Positions 1-10,294 of a stretch of DNA of 64,000 nt are shown one piece after another (within the stretch, counting starts at the first letter, position 1; each line of letters starts with the position of its first letter). The stretch comes from Rugalucina vietnamica (Eukaryota; Mollusca; Bivalvia; Lucinida; Lucinidae). The position numbers were made by a program, and so were the translations under genes. Under the pieces are notes generated by a model. That model worked only from the letters and a program-made list of their open reading frames with translations, did not search any database and was not told where the DNA came from. Where the stretch lies: the NCBI GenBank assembly GCA_964017185.1, contig OZ024874.1:35998721-36062720 (forward strand), written 5' to 3'.

Positions 1-739
1 TTATATGTACATGTATATACTGAAAAAAAAAGTTTAAACCACAAAAAGGTTGGATTATGTCAGTATTTATGAGCAGTTGGGACTTCAGTGTCAGTGAGCA
101 TGTAAAACGTTTTAAAACCTCGAGACCTGGCACTTACCTTTACTTCTGGGGTGCACGTTCTTTCCAGGCCACAATAAACGGGGACCAAAAGACAGCAGGT
201 TATGCCAAAATACTGTAAATAATCGAGGACGCCTCTTTTCATTCTCGAAACGAACTGAAAAAAAAAGAAAAAATGTACTCTCACTTTGTACATGAACTCT
301 TGTTATTGGCCATCAAAGAGTCTGACGCCCGATCCACCGGTGCAACACTGGTCTGTCTTTTCGTAGGGGCAACAGCTTTTTCGCAGAATAAACGAGCCCG
401 CAACGCATAGACAAAGAGTAAATGGCACATTTTAGCGGATGTTTTCGATTTGGAAGATGTATCATAAGCTTCTGATTCTGATTATATGCATGCAACATGC
501 GTTACGGACTAATGCAACTATCTTACATTTTGCTGGGATATGAATTTTCTCCTGGAAACCATATATTTAATTACAATAATGAATCTCCTCTGACAGGTGA
601 GTCAAAATCCTGTCATTTTGGTATCAAATCGATATGAAATTCTGATTTCGTGACTCTATTTCGACGGTTAATTGTTTAATTTTTATTGCTGACATAGAGA
701 TTAACGTCCAAAAAGATTTTACCAAACATTTTTGAAATG
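1..739. other. Non-coding AT-rich sequence, nothing recognised
   Basis: No coding frame with recognisable similarity is present; the longest frames (60-77 codons on the minus strand) are low-complexity or chance. No repeat family shared with the rest of the window was seen here. It ends at a poly-A run. Confidence 0.5.

Positions 740-770
<31 letters not shown>
740..770 (+). repeat. Poly-A run (31 nt)
   Basis: An uninterrupted A run directly precedes the split palindromic element that begins near 782. It could be the tail of a degraded retroposon, but no SINE or LINE body was recognised upstream. Confidence 0.9.
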
Positions 771-772
<2 letters not shown>

Positions 773-781
773 CTAGAATTA

Positions 782-2666
782 TATAGAGGATCTTACACGA
801 GTGGTCATTTCATATGAAATTTATTAAAATAGTGTTTTCTGAGGAAAACTATGTCCCCCAACTGTTTAGTAATTGAAGTTTAGTTACCTTGTGATATGAA
901 GTTTTTCTATGGAAGACACCATGCCCATCTTGTTCTGTATGGTGTGGTAGTTTAAACTTGTTTTGGACCCTGTCTAAAATTAGGTCACGATCACCAAATT
1001 CTTATAAACTCACAACAATGCTTCTGTGCAAGTTTGGTTAAAATCCATCAATTGGTTTACAAGTTATCGCGTCCGAAAGACTAATTACAACAGTTATGAA
1101 CTAGTGACCTTGGAAATTAGGTCAAGGTCACAACAATTTTATCAACTCTGAGCCTCCTCCCAACAATGCTTCTGTGCAAGTTTGGTCAAAATCCATCAAT
1201 TAGTTTACAAGATATCGTGTCAGAAAGACTAATTTCAACAGTTTTTGACTAGTGACCTTGGAAATTAGGTCAAGATCACCAAGATCTTATCAACTCTGAG
1301 CCTCCTCTCAACAATGCTTCTTCTGTGCAAGTTTGGTCAAAATCCATCAATTAGTTTACAAGATATCGTATCGGAAAAACTTATTTCAACAGTTTTTATA
1401 GACTCGTGACCTTGAAAATTAGGTCAAGGTCATCAAAATCTTACCAACTCTGAGCCTCCTCCAACAATGCTTCTGTGCAAGTTTGGTCAAAATCCATCAA
1501 TTGGTTTACAAGATATTGCATTGGAAAGCCTAATTTCAACATAGTATTTTCTGAGGAAAACTATGTCCCCCCAACCGTTTAGTAATTGAAGAGTAGTTAC
1601 CTTGTGATATGAAGTTTTTCTATGGAAGACACCATGCCCATCTTGTTCTGTATGGTGTGGTAGTTTCAACTTGTTTTGGACCCTGTCTAAAATAAGGTCA
1701 CGATCACCAAATTCTTATAAACTCTGAACCTCCTCCCAACAATGCTTATTTGCAAGTTTGGTTAAAATCCATCAATTGGTTTACAAGATATTGCGTTGGA
1801 AATACTAATTTCAACAGTTTTTATGGACTCACAACCTTGAAATTAGGTCAAGGTCACCAAAATCTAATTAACTCTGAGCCTTCTCGCAACAATGCTTCTG
1901 TGCAAGTTTTGTCATAATCCAACATTTTTTATGGACTAGTGACCTTGAAAATTAGGTCAAGGTCACCCAAATTTAACCAACTCTGAGCCTCCTCCCAAAA
2001 ATGCTTCTGTGCAAGTTTGGTCAAAATCCATCAATTGGTTTACAAGATATTGCATTGGCAAGACTAATTTTAACATTTGTTATGGACTCGTGACCTTGAA
2101 AATTAGGTCAAGGTCACCAAAATCTAATCAACTCTGAGCCTCCTCTCAACAATGCTCTTGTGCAAGTTTGGTCAAAATCCATTCATTTGTTCAGAAGATA
2201 TCGCGTCGGAAAACCTAATTTGATCAGTTTTCATTGTCTGGAGACCTTGAAAATGAGGTCAAGGTCACCAAAATCTAATCAACTCTTTCCCCCGCCCAAA
2301 CATGTATCTTTGCAAGTTTGGTCAAAATCCATCCACTGGTTCAAAAGACATTGCGTCGGAAAGAAGCTACTAGACGCCGACGCCGACGCCGACGGGATCC
2401 GCATCCTTCGGTTGGGGGGACATAATTAAACGAGCCTTCGGCGAGTTTAATAAATTTCATACGAAATGACCACGAGTGTAAGATTCGTTTTATCATATGA
2501 CTTTTAAAATAGGATTTTATCGCCTTCGAAGTTGACATATTTTCAATGAAAATTTACATTGTTGTTACGGACGTCGTCAATGACGTTACGTATTCCCGCA
2601 AAAGTGTTAATACACGTGTGGTCACATGATTTTTATGACATGACGTTATCGACGCCGTCGAAATGA
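782..2666 (-). mobile_element. Palindromic MITE split by a pearl-like insertion
   Basis: The pieces 782-828 and 2425-2666 together match, in reverse complement, the ~293 bp element at 14401-14693. The left piece starts TATAGAGGATCTTACACGAG. The right piece resumes at the hairpin centre (AACGAGCCTTCGGCGAGTTT) and ends near TATGACATGACGTTATCGAC. The element is built round a ~90 bp near-perfect palindrome. It has no coding capacity. The intervening 829-2424 is a separate insertion flanked by ATTAAA. Superfamily is not assigned. Confidence 0.75.
829..2424. mobile_element. Pearl/BIV160-like element with ~150 bp tandem repeats
   Basis: Nine copies of a unit containing GCAAGTTTGGTCAAAATCCA start near 1028, 1176, 1327, 1477, 1752, 1902, 2011, 2162 and 2312. 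Spacing is mostly 148-151 bp; one unit is shortened to 109 bp and one interval is interrupted. A head sequence (imperfect hairpin beginning ATAGTGTTTTCTGAGG, then ACTATGTCCCCCAAC) occurs at 829 and again at 1541, so head and repeats have been partly duplicated. The right end GTTGGGGGGACATA is the inverted counterpart of the TATGTCCCCCAAC near the left end. ATTAAA occurs at 823-828 and 2425-2430, consistent with a 6 bp target duplication. This architecture (ends flanking ~150-160 bp core repeats) is known from bivalve pearl elements; family identity is inferred. Confidence 0.75.
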
Positions 2667-3176
2667 AGCCACAATGTCAAATTTTCTTCTCGATTAGACT
2701 TTGCAAGCACCTTTCAGAGGAGATTCAATATATATATAGTATATCTGTGGTTTTCATGTACCTATCTCAGCAAAAAAGATTTCACGATTTTGATATTGCC
2801 ATTTCGCTGATTGGTCACTGTAGAAAAAATTTAGCCGAAATGAGCGGGTGACTTGCGTGATTTCAAATCCAAGCGGAGACCGGCATTTTTGTCTTTTAAA
2901 CAGCAAATACATGTATCGTCACTTTTCTGCCCATACCCCCAAATACACACCCTAGCCCTGGCAGCATACAGAAGCTGTCGTGGTAGAAAAATACTTGAGC
3001 TCGAATTTATCAGGCAAGCTACTCTGTAGAGACCTGTAAAGTTTGTCCAGCTACCGTGTAGACTCGTGGATTTTGACTATTAAGAAACCGTGTAGACGTA
3101 GACTTTTGATACCGCGTAAGAACCATAATACTTTTGATGTCATCATTCTCCATTGTTGTTTATTGATGTCACCAAG
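2667..3176. other. Non-coding interval
   Basis: No gene, tRNA-like sequence or shared repeat was recognised. The 62-codon frame at 2663-2851 has no recognisable features. Confidence 0.4.
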
Positions 3177-3218
3177 AAAGTTTCTTTGCATGTTAAGGTT
3201 GATATCCAAGTGATGAAA

Positions 3219-3930
3219 TATAGATTTTTAAAATTTCCCCCTTTTTGGTCAAAAATGCGTTTTTTACCCAAAAATCGGGGGAAAAAAATGTTTTTGGCTG
3301 AAAATGATGTATGATGTTGGTTGGTGAAAAAGCAAATTCAAATCTGATCACTACAGCTGCGTTAAGTTATTAACATACCCCTCTGATATTCAGAAATAAA
3401 TTGACAGCTCTTCATGATTTTGAACAATCTCTCACTGTCAACAAATGGACAACTGGATTAATTTGTTTATATATTTTGTTAAGTATGAGTGTAAATATTT
3501 ACTCTGTATATAAAACTTCCATATGTTGTGATTTTGTTTAGTATTCATGAAAGAATAACCATTTTTGTGCTAAGGCTGAAAATGTGTTGTCTTTATGAGC
3601 ACTATTTACAACACCCTGATTTTCATTCAATGTGCATCTTAGAATTTCGTGGTTAAGCGGTTGTTACAATATAAAATTAAGCACGTCAGTGTTATTTTGC
3701 AAGAAAACTAATATCCCACAAGGAAGGTTGTACAACGAAAGCTTGCTAGTGGATTTCTTCTTGAGGTAAGCATGTCTTAAAGCACTATGGAGTCACCTCT
3801 GCCAAAACGTGGGTTGGAATTTCATCATACAGTTTCATGATTTGTTTTCTTGACACTGAATTTCCGATTTTTGGGTAAAAAAAAAACGTATTTTTTTACA
3901 AAAAAAGGGGGGAACTTTAGAAATCTTTAT
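3219..3930. repeat. Internal inverted repeat (~60 bp arms)
   Basis: Left arm around 3222-3280 contains TTTTTTACCCAAAAATCGG. The right arm around 3863-3930 is its degenerate complement (CCGATTTTTGGGTAAAAAA onward, then GGGGGGAACTTTAGAAATCT). It may be an independent element inserted in, or a subterminal part of, the surrounding 3177-5164 unit. Confidence 0.55.
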
Positions 3931-3968
3931 TTTATACTACAGTGAAAACCAATGTATATCAAAACTTG

Positions 3969-4102
3969 ATAAAATTGGCATTTTCATTGATATGAAATTT
4001 CACTGATATCAAATCTCACTGACATCAAAAGTCACATAAAATTGGCATTTTCATTGATATGAAATTTCACTGATATCAAATCTCACTGACATCAAAAGTC
4101 AC
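3969..4102 (+). repeat. 67 bp tandem duplication
   Basis: Two adjacent, apparently identical copies (3969-4035 and 4036-4102) start ATAAAATTGGCATTTTCATT and end ATCAAAAGTCAC. The unit itself holds degenerate TTTCACTGATATCAAA sub-repeats. Confidence 0.85.
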
Positions 4103-5431
4103 TAGTGACTGATATCAGCCTATATCTTCACTGTAGATTTTGGATTACTTCTGACGTTTCCATTTACTTGACGTCATTAAATGTGTCTCACTTCAAAAAT
4201 TCAAAAGCCTATAACTCCGTTATTTATGAACGAAAACATAAAGTGTGGGTATTCATTTTCTCAGTTAGAACGTAAGGAACAATGTGGTAGCAAAATTATT
4301 TGTGTTTTCAATTTTTTTTGGAATTTGCATTTTCACCGCCTGCCTTGTGAATTGGAAAATGCCCGTGTATTGTATTAAATAAAAAGAATTTTTTTTTTCC
4401 GGTAAATACCAAATATAGTTGAGCCAAGATCTGATAAAAGGGGTCTTATGGCAGAAAAACAAAAAATAAGATATTAATTACATATGAAAGACCAAGTTTC
4501 TCTGAGTATTTCCTGAAAATTTGAAGCGATTATCTTTACAAATAGCAAAGATATGAACATTGCAAAGTGTACAGTTGATGCAATCTAAACATGACATCAT
4601 AAAACTATTGATGACGTTTGTATGTTGATGACGTTAACGTCTTCAAATCACTGTAATTAAAAGGAGGTAAGACTAAAATTTTTGAAATTCTATGTGTTTC
4701 TTGAAGTTTAACATCTATACTACTGCACAGACTATGCAATAGGTACGAACTTACAAACTGTTTGATAAAACATGCAAAACAAAAGGCGTACCTGGTTTTT
4801 AAAATGAGGGTAGTCCTTTTGGTGCAATGGTTGCCATGGCAACATACATGGTACAAATAACGTCTGACCATAAGAAAAGTATAAAATAAGTATCAGAACA
4901 TGCCAAATATCTTAAATTTACATGATTTTTAAATTTTAATAGCATAAAATGTACTTGAATGCCCGAAGACACCTTTTACCAGATCCGCGCTCATTTCATC
5001 TCGTGAGTTGAAAACATTAACATTTTCACTCGTGCTGCGCACTCGTGAAAATTCTGATGTTTTCAACTCACTCGATGAAATATATTTGGTAGTCACCTCA
5101 AAAAAGCAAATATTCTCTATATATTCATCACTTGGATATCAACCTTAACACGCAAAGAAACTTTTTGATGATAAAATGTTTCTTGCAACCAGTGTAAGGG
5201 AAAATGTGTACCCCACACACTTGGTTTTGTGTTAGGGCAAATTTTAGGCGTGCATGTGTTCGGACCCATGTGTTGAAAACATGAAGAAAGAGAATGTTAT
5301 CAAACTTTCAATTTTCTTTACACGGATAAATGTCCTTTACATATATGTAAGAATTGTGTAAATATGTTGGATTTAGCCACCCAGGCAAAATACTGAAAAA
5401 GTGATCCTTATCAAACTTTTAGTAGTATATA

Positions 5432-5822
5432 TAAGAACAGAGAACAGTACGATACAGGAAATTATATAAACAAACAGAATAAGCGTATAAAAATCGGTCG
5501 TGCCGCGACCGGGAATCTATAAACCTTTGACGTCATTTTCGCTAATTTAGCGGCCTATTATTTACCGCCATAGGCGACCTTATCATTTCGATTCTTTTTA
5601 TAACCTACGGACGGCGGCCATTTTTATTCTATTTATGTTTGCTTTTTATTTATTTTATTAGATATACACACGCTCTACTGCATCGGGAATAAGTATTTCA
5701 AGAAACAGAGAACAGTACGATACAGGAAATCACATAAACAAACAAAATTGGCGTAGGACCGCCTATGGCGGTAAATAATAGCCCACTAAATAGCGAAAAT
5801 GACGTCAAAGGTTTATAAATGC
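5432..5822. repeat. Foldback with direct-repeat borders
   Basis: A segment at 5518-5576 (TATAAACCTTTGACGTCATT through CCGCCATAGGCG) is inverted at 5759-5820. Two direct copies of AACAGAGAACAGTACGATAC-type sequence lie at 5434-5486 and 5702-5752, each followed by AGGAAAT..ATAAACAAACA. The segment ending TCGGTCGTGCCGCGACCGGG (5494-5513) recurs near 29802-29821. Non-coding; likely a non-autonomous element or a composite of two copies. Confidence 0.6.
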
Positions 5823-7014
5823 TGAAATAGGCGTACAGGATCGGAAAGGCCGAGGTGGTGCCCGGAATGCAGGAGATATATATAAAGTAGAGAAATAGTT
5901 TTATATATATAAGTCAGGTAAGAGAAATAAGCGGATAGTCTTTCGTTGTACTTTTTTTTCTGTAAGCGCTTTCACAGCTTCATGGCTGATCTTTAGACAT
6001 AACAAGAAATGATGACGTTTAATTAAACGTAACGTAGAAACCAATCAAAACAAACGTTACGTTTACGTCTTCAGCTAAATATTTTGCCGTATTATAGCAC
6101 ATTGCGTAAAGGCGTTTCCCGCCGTTGTTATTACGTTAACTTGAGTGCGATAATTTTCTACTGAATTCTTGCGAGCTTTGCATGTTTGTACTACTTACAA
6201 GAATTCAGCGACTATCGCTGTCCCAATCTAGGGTCCATCAAATGGAACAAACATGTTTTCTTTAAACAAAATCGTCATCTATTAAATAAATGCAATACTT
6301 ATATTGTGGTATCAGTGAACATTCCGGGATTTATGAATAGACTATTTCAAGGGGAACTACCCTAGAAATTAGAAGTATATCTTTTTCACATACATGTATA
6401 AAATGCCGACATGTATTGCATAAACATGATAAACATACGATTTAGCATATTTTCTGCGTACCTTATTCTGTAATCTTAAAGTGTGCTAAACGGCGACGAT
6501 AGATATGTGGTCCTTACTAATTTAGTTAATGTAACCAACTATGCATCTGCCTCACTAGTTAGTTTGATTGGTAGGGCGCTCGCATTTGAAGTGACAGAGA
6601 CCCGGAGTTCATCGCTTGTGACTTTTTGTGGTGACAACAAGAAACTTAAAATTATCAAATCTTACATCAAATGTCACAAGATTGAGACAAGCTTTTATAC
6701 ATTACAGTTTTGATGATGTGCAGTAACGATGCATAAAGTGTAAGCCGTCTATTATAGCAGAATCAGAGAATAAGCGTCGAAAATAATATTAATATAGTTG
6801 AGAATGTACATCGTGCTAGCAAAATTTGTGTTTTTCGCCCTTGCGTATTTAACTTTAGGTGATGCGTGTATATCATGTCAAGATTTTTATTATGCGAAGA
6901 AGTCAAAGTTAAGTCAAAGTAAGATATTTAATTTACGTGTCACCTAATGTACAAAGCACAATAAAACACATCATATGCATGCATGTATATGAAAAGTACT
7001 ATAAACTACTCTAA
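5823..7014. other. Non-coding AT-rich interval
   Basis: No gene was recognised. It contains short CpG-bearing palindromic stretches such as GACGTTTAATTAAACGT (6013-6029) and one tRNA-like relic described separately. Confidence 0.4.
6550..6625 (+). other. tRNA-like SINE relic (degenerate)
   Basis: The stretch TAGTTTGATTGGTAGGGCGC resembles a tRNA D-arm/A-box, and about 35 bp later GACCCGGAGTTCATCGC resembles a mutated T-arm/B-box. The arms do not form a complete cloverleaf, so this is not a functional tRNA gene. Probably the head of a tRNA-derived SINE; the body was not delimited. Confidence 0.35.
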
Positions 7015-7305
7015 TTATTACCGATCGTTCCAAGTCCATACTTCTGTTAGGGTTCTAAATTATTATTTGATGTTTTGGTGTTATCTATTTTTGTGCTGTT
7101 TGCACCTTATGTACCTTTTCGTATTTTAGTTACATGTAAGTTAGGGTAACTGAGTGGCCGCCTGTTGGGAAATAGCTGCTTACTCGGCTAACAATATTTT
7201 CCCTTTGTATAAGTACCTTATTGTCAATTTCGTTTTTCCCACCTTGGGTTTTAGAGTGGGAATTTATGAATTCCTGATCATTGCCTACTTTTACCTTTCT
7301 AAATA
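7015..7305 (+). repeat. ~290 bp interspersed repeat, copy in front of LINE-A
   Basis: Starts near CCGATCGTTCCAAGTC and ends TTGCCTACTTTTACCTTTCT just before the ATG of the PHD frame. Related copies lie at 8824-9113 (+), 15479-15715 (+), 17185-17270 (+, partial) and 56577-56935 (-). It contains no coding frame. Here it sits where a LINE 5-prime leader would be, so it may be the native leader of LINE-A or a promoter-bearing element captured by it. Confidence 0.7.
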
Positions 7306-7306
7306 G

Positions 7307-7666
7307 ATGAACCCGGGCCCTAGATTTCAGTGTCGCTTATGTAAAAAATACTGTAAGGCAGCTGATCAGGTAGTAGAATGTGCAGATTGTGAAAAGCGTT
7401 TCCACGCATCATATGCCAACCTTGGAAAGGAAGAATTGCAAGAATTAGAATCTGGTATTGAATCTTGGTATTGTTCAAACTGCAAGGCTGAGTGTAGCCT
7501 TTGCAGTGGTTTAGTTCTCGATTGCCACAAAGCAGTTCAGTGTGACAAATGTGATATGTGGGTGCACAATGACTGCTCTTTTCTATCCGATTCACAATAT
7601 GAAACAATGCAAAACACAAACTGTACTTGGATTTGTCCAAAATGTGATTTCTTCAATTTTTTCTGA
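7307..7666 (+). pseudogene. LINE-A PHD-finger module, copy 1
   Basis: 119 codons from ATG. Two PHD-like zinc fingers are visible. Finger 1 uses C9, C12, C25, C28, H33, C56 and C59, but has Y36 where the family expects cysteine after H-x2. Finger 2 is complete: C63, C66, C79, C82, H87, C90, C110, C113, with W85 and W108 at the usual aromatic positions. In related LINEs such fingers belong to the N-terminal part of the polyprotein and are thought to bind chromatin or nucleic acid. The stop after the final phenylalanines is probably a frameshift, because the downstream endonuclease reads on in another frame. Confidence 0.8.
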
Positions 7667-7771
7667 CTCTTTTTTGACGAACAGTTAAACTTGGAAAGTT
7701 TTCCCACCTTGGGTTTTAGAGTGGGAATTTATGAATTCCTGATCATTGCCTACTTTTACCTTTCTAAATAG

Positions 7772-8131
7772 ATGAACCCGGGCCCTAGATTTCAGTGTCG
7801 CTTATGTAAAAAATACTGTAAGGCAGCTGATCAGGTAGTAGAATGTGCAGATTGTGAAAAGCGTTTCCACGCATCATATGCCAACCTTGGAAAGGAAGAA
7901 TTGCAAGAATTAGAATCTGGTATTGAATCTTGGTATTGTTCAAACTGCAAGGCTGAGTGTAGCCTTTGCAGTGGTTTAGTTCTCGATTGCCACAAAGCAG
8001 TTCAGTGTGACAAATGTGATATGTGGGTGCACAATGACTGCTCTTTTCTATCCGATTCACAATATGAAACAATGCAAAACACAAACTGTACTTGGATTTG
8101 TCCAAAATGTGATTTCTTCAATTTTTTCTGA
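7772..8131 (+). pseudogene. LINE-A PHD-finger module, copy 2
   Basis: Protein identical to the copy at 7307, including the tyrosine at position 36. This copy is directly followed by the endonuclease part (after a frameshift near the terminal stop), so it is the one in original linear context. Downstream, a different frame reads RFNPLG and then into the endonuclease start. Confidence 0.8.
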
Positions 8132-8177
8132 CTCTTTTTTGACGAACAGTTTGAAGGTTTAATCCACTTGGAAACAG

Positions 8178-8424
8178 TGATAAAACTAAGTCCTCAGCAC
8201 CCTCAACTTTGACAAGCAAAAGCAAGTTTATTGGTGGGTTGAAATGTTTCAGTATAAACATCAACAGCATTAGAGGTAAAAAGCTTGAGTTGTTGGCTTT
8301 CATTGATCTTCATGAACCTCAGATTGTAGCGATTCTAGAAACAAAGATTGACAGTTCTATTTCAAGTTCAGAATTGTTTCCGGAAACTTTCCCATATAGT
8401 GTACAGGAAGGACAGAACTCTTGA
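8178..8424 (+). pseudogene. LINE-A endonuclease, N-terminal part
   Basis: The frame contains SININSIRGKKLELL (the N-x-R motif of AP-like endonucleases) and VAILETKID (catalytic glutamate motif). It runs out of frame near 8400, where one base seems missing: the sense continues in another frame as VYRKDRTLDGGG. Upstream in the same frame a serine/threonine-rich linker joins it to the PHD module. Confidence 0.8.
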
Positions 8425-8823
8425 TGGTGGTGGTGTCATGTTACTTATTCACAAGGATATCCCACACATGCCAATAACAGAATTAGAAAATAAGTCAGAA
8501 TCAGTTTGGGTAAAAGTATTCGCTAATAAAACCGCACATTTTGTTGCAAGCTGGTATAGGCCACCCCATAGTGATGAAAACTTGACACCTTTGGAAGACC
8601 TACAGAAATTTGATACTTTGTTCAGAGAGCAGCTTAACAAAATTAGGGATAAACATAAAGGAAATAAACCCCCCTCAGTTCATGTTCTAGGGGATTTCAA
8701 CTTTGGAGATATTGTTTGGCCGGACAGACACAATAAATGTGGGTCACCATTGAGTAGGATTGAAGGTCAAATTTTGGTTGACATCATTAATGATCATGGA
8801 TTTGATCAATTAGTCCACTTTAG
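8398..8823 (+). pseudogene. LINE-A endonuclease, central part
   Basis: Reads GGGVMLLIHKDI, ASWYRPP and VHVLGDFNFGDIVWPD, the Y-R-P and G-D-F-N motifs of the endonuclease/exonuclease/phosphatase fold. It stops when the ~290 bp insertion begins after LVHF. The C-terminal catalytic part resumes beyond the insertion. Confidence 0.85.
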
Positions 8824-9113
8824 TTACTGATCGTTCCAAGTCGATACTTCTGTGGTGGTTCTTTTTGTTTTATGTCTTGGTGTTTAAAAAAATTTTCGTG
8901 CTGTTGGCGCCTTATGTATGTTTTCATATTTTTAGTTAAGTTAAGGTAACTGAGTGGCCACCTATTGGGAAAATAGCTGCTCATTCGGCTTACGATTTGT
9001 TTCATGGTATATGTACCTGATTGTTAGTTTGGTTTTTTCCCACCTCGGTTTTTGGAGTGGGAATCTTTTTCTGATTGCGCCTTTTCCTGATCTTTGCCTA
9101 CTTGTACCTTTTC
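8824..9113 (+). mobile_element. ~290 bp repeat inserted in the LINE-A endonuclease
   Basis: Begins near GTTACTGATCGTTCCAAGTC and ends TTGCCTACTTGTACCTTTT. The left flank encodes LVHF and the right flank PTRERNTLDLIIT, which together make a continuous endonuclease segment, so this block was added. The target duplication is no longer than a few T residues. Same family as 7015-7305. Not an intron: the conserved PTR residues lie beyond its right edge but before the only plausible AG acceptor. Confidence 0.8.
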
Positions 9114-9706
9114 CCTACCAGAGAAAGAAATACTTTGGACTTGATTATCACTTCTCTTCTCAATCAGTTTGTAGATGTTCACTCCCCAGATTGTCTCAGT
9201 GATCATGATATTGTTTCTGGAACGCTGAAGATTGTTATTCCCCCCATTAAGAAACCTCGGAGGAAGGTGTATCGGTACCAGAAAGGTGATTATGAATCTA
9301 TGAGGGCAGAAACATTAAAATTTGCAAAAGAAAAGTATTTCAATGGCTACTCGGATACCCGTTCGGTTCAGGAAAATTTCAGTCTTATTACATCTTTCAT
9401 TCAGGACTCGGAAGATAAGCATATCCCATCAAAAACAAGTCGCTCTGTCTCTTCTGTCCCATGGATAACTCCTGAGATAAGGAGGAAGATTCGCAGGAAA
9501 AATATAACTCATGCAAAAGCTAAGAAAACTGGAAGTGCAAAAATTAGATCTAAATTTGAAAACTTAAGCAGGGAAATCAAAGCTGATATAAGGAAGCAGC
9601 ATGACCTTTATGTCAATAACTTGGTAGGGGACGTTAAGGCTAATCCCAGGGATTTTATAGGTATATCAATAGTCAGAGGAAAGATACCCAAGGCATTCCC
9701 CCTTTG
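9114..9706 (+). pseudogene. LINE-A endonuclease C-terminus and linker
   Basis: Encodes PTRERNTLDLIIT and CLSDHDIVSGTL, where SDH is the last catalytic triplet of the endonuclease, then a basic linker (KKPRRKVYRYQKGDYESM, VPWITPEIRRKIRRKN). It ends in a stop at 9705 and the sense continues in the overlapping +2-shifted frame, indicating a small indel around 9700. Confidence 0.85.
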
Positions 9707-10294
9707 AAAAAGAAAAACGGAAGTGGTATTGCTCAATCATATTTCGAAAAAGCAGAAGAATTTAATGGACAGTTCACAGATGTATTCACTAAAACGGTAC
9801 ACACCCAAGTCCCACTTCTGGATAGGTCGGCCCCATTCATGGATGAAATTGTTGTTACAAAGGAAGGAGTAACAAAACTCCTTAAAGGTCTGAACCCATC
9901 TAAAGCCTTAGGACCTGATGAACTCCATCCTAGAGTCCTAAAAGAATTGGCAAAAGAATTAGGACCTGTATTTGCACATCTCTTCCAACAGTCAATCAAT
10001 ACGGGTGAAATCCCCAACGAATGGTCACTTGCTAATATTTGCCCACTTTTCAAGAAAGGTGACAGGTCCCTTGCTTGTAATTACCGCCCAGTTTCCTTGA
10101 CTTGTATTCCTTGCAAACTTCTAGAACATATTGTCTGCTCAAATATCATGGGTAATCTTTTGTCGGACAAACGGAAATGGCATAGTTGTGAAACTCAGTT
10201 GATTACAGTAGTAAATGATTGGGCAAAAATATTGGACAAAAAGGGTCAGGTTGACACTTTTATTTTGGACTTTGAAAAAGCTTTTGACACATGA
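9704..10294 (+). pseudogene. LINE-A reverse transcriptase, fingers and motif A
   Basis: Reads LNPSKALGPDELHPRVLKEL, NEWSLANICPLFKKGD, NYRPVSLTCIPCKLLEHIV and then FILDFEKAFDT, with the motif A aspartate retained. Around 10165 the expected QHGFRxGxSCETQL segment is shortened to KWHSCETQL, implying a small deletion. The frame ends shortly after AFDT because of an indel. Confidence 0.9.

Larger units (their letters stand above)
3177..5164. mobile_element. Foldback-type element with ~42 bp terminal inverted repeats
   Basis: The left arm 3177-3218 (AAAGTTTCTTTGCATGTTAA then GGTTGATATCCAAGTGATGA) is mirrored by 5123-5164, with about one substitution at the CAT/CGT position. The ~1.9 kb interior contains a second inverted pair (3219-3276 against 3863-3930), a 67 bp direct tandem duplication, and no coding region. 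Non-autonomous DNA transposon or foldback element; superfamily unknown. Confidence 0.6.
7235..8164 (+). repeat. 465 bp tandem duplication inside LINE-A
   Basis: Unit 1 (7235-7699) and unit 2 (7700-8164) start with TTTCCCACCTTGGGTTTTAG and carry the leader end plus the entire PHD frame. The encoded 119-residue proteins are identical on the plus strand, and the antisense frames are identical as well, so the copies appear the same base for base across that span. Either a very recent duplication, recent gene conversion, or an assembly artefact. Confidence 0.9.

Noticed and set aside
7320-8105. 106-codon frames on the minus strand
   Set aside because: They are antisense shadows of the PHD frame; repeated only because the DNA is duplicated.
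7307-8131. Host PHD-finger gene
   Set aside because: It is directly followed by endonuclease and RT in the order known for LINEs, and duplicated with leader sequence; a host gene is not needed.
8824-9113. Spliceosomal intron in the endonuclease
   Set aside because: The good acceptor (TTTTCCCTACCAG) lies after the conserved PTR codons, so splicing would remove conserved residues; the block also occurs elsewhere as a dispersed repeat.
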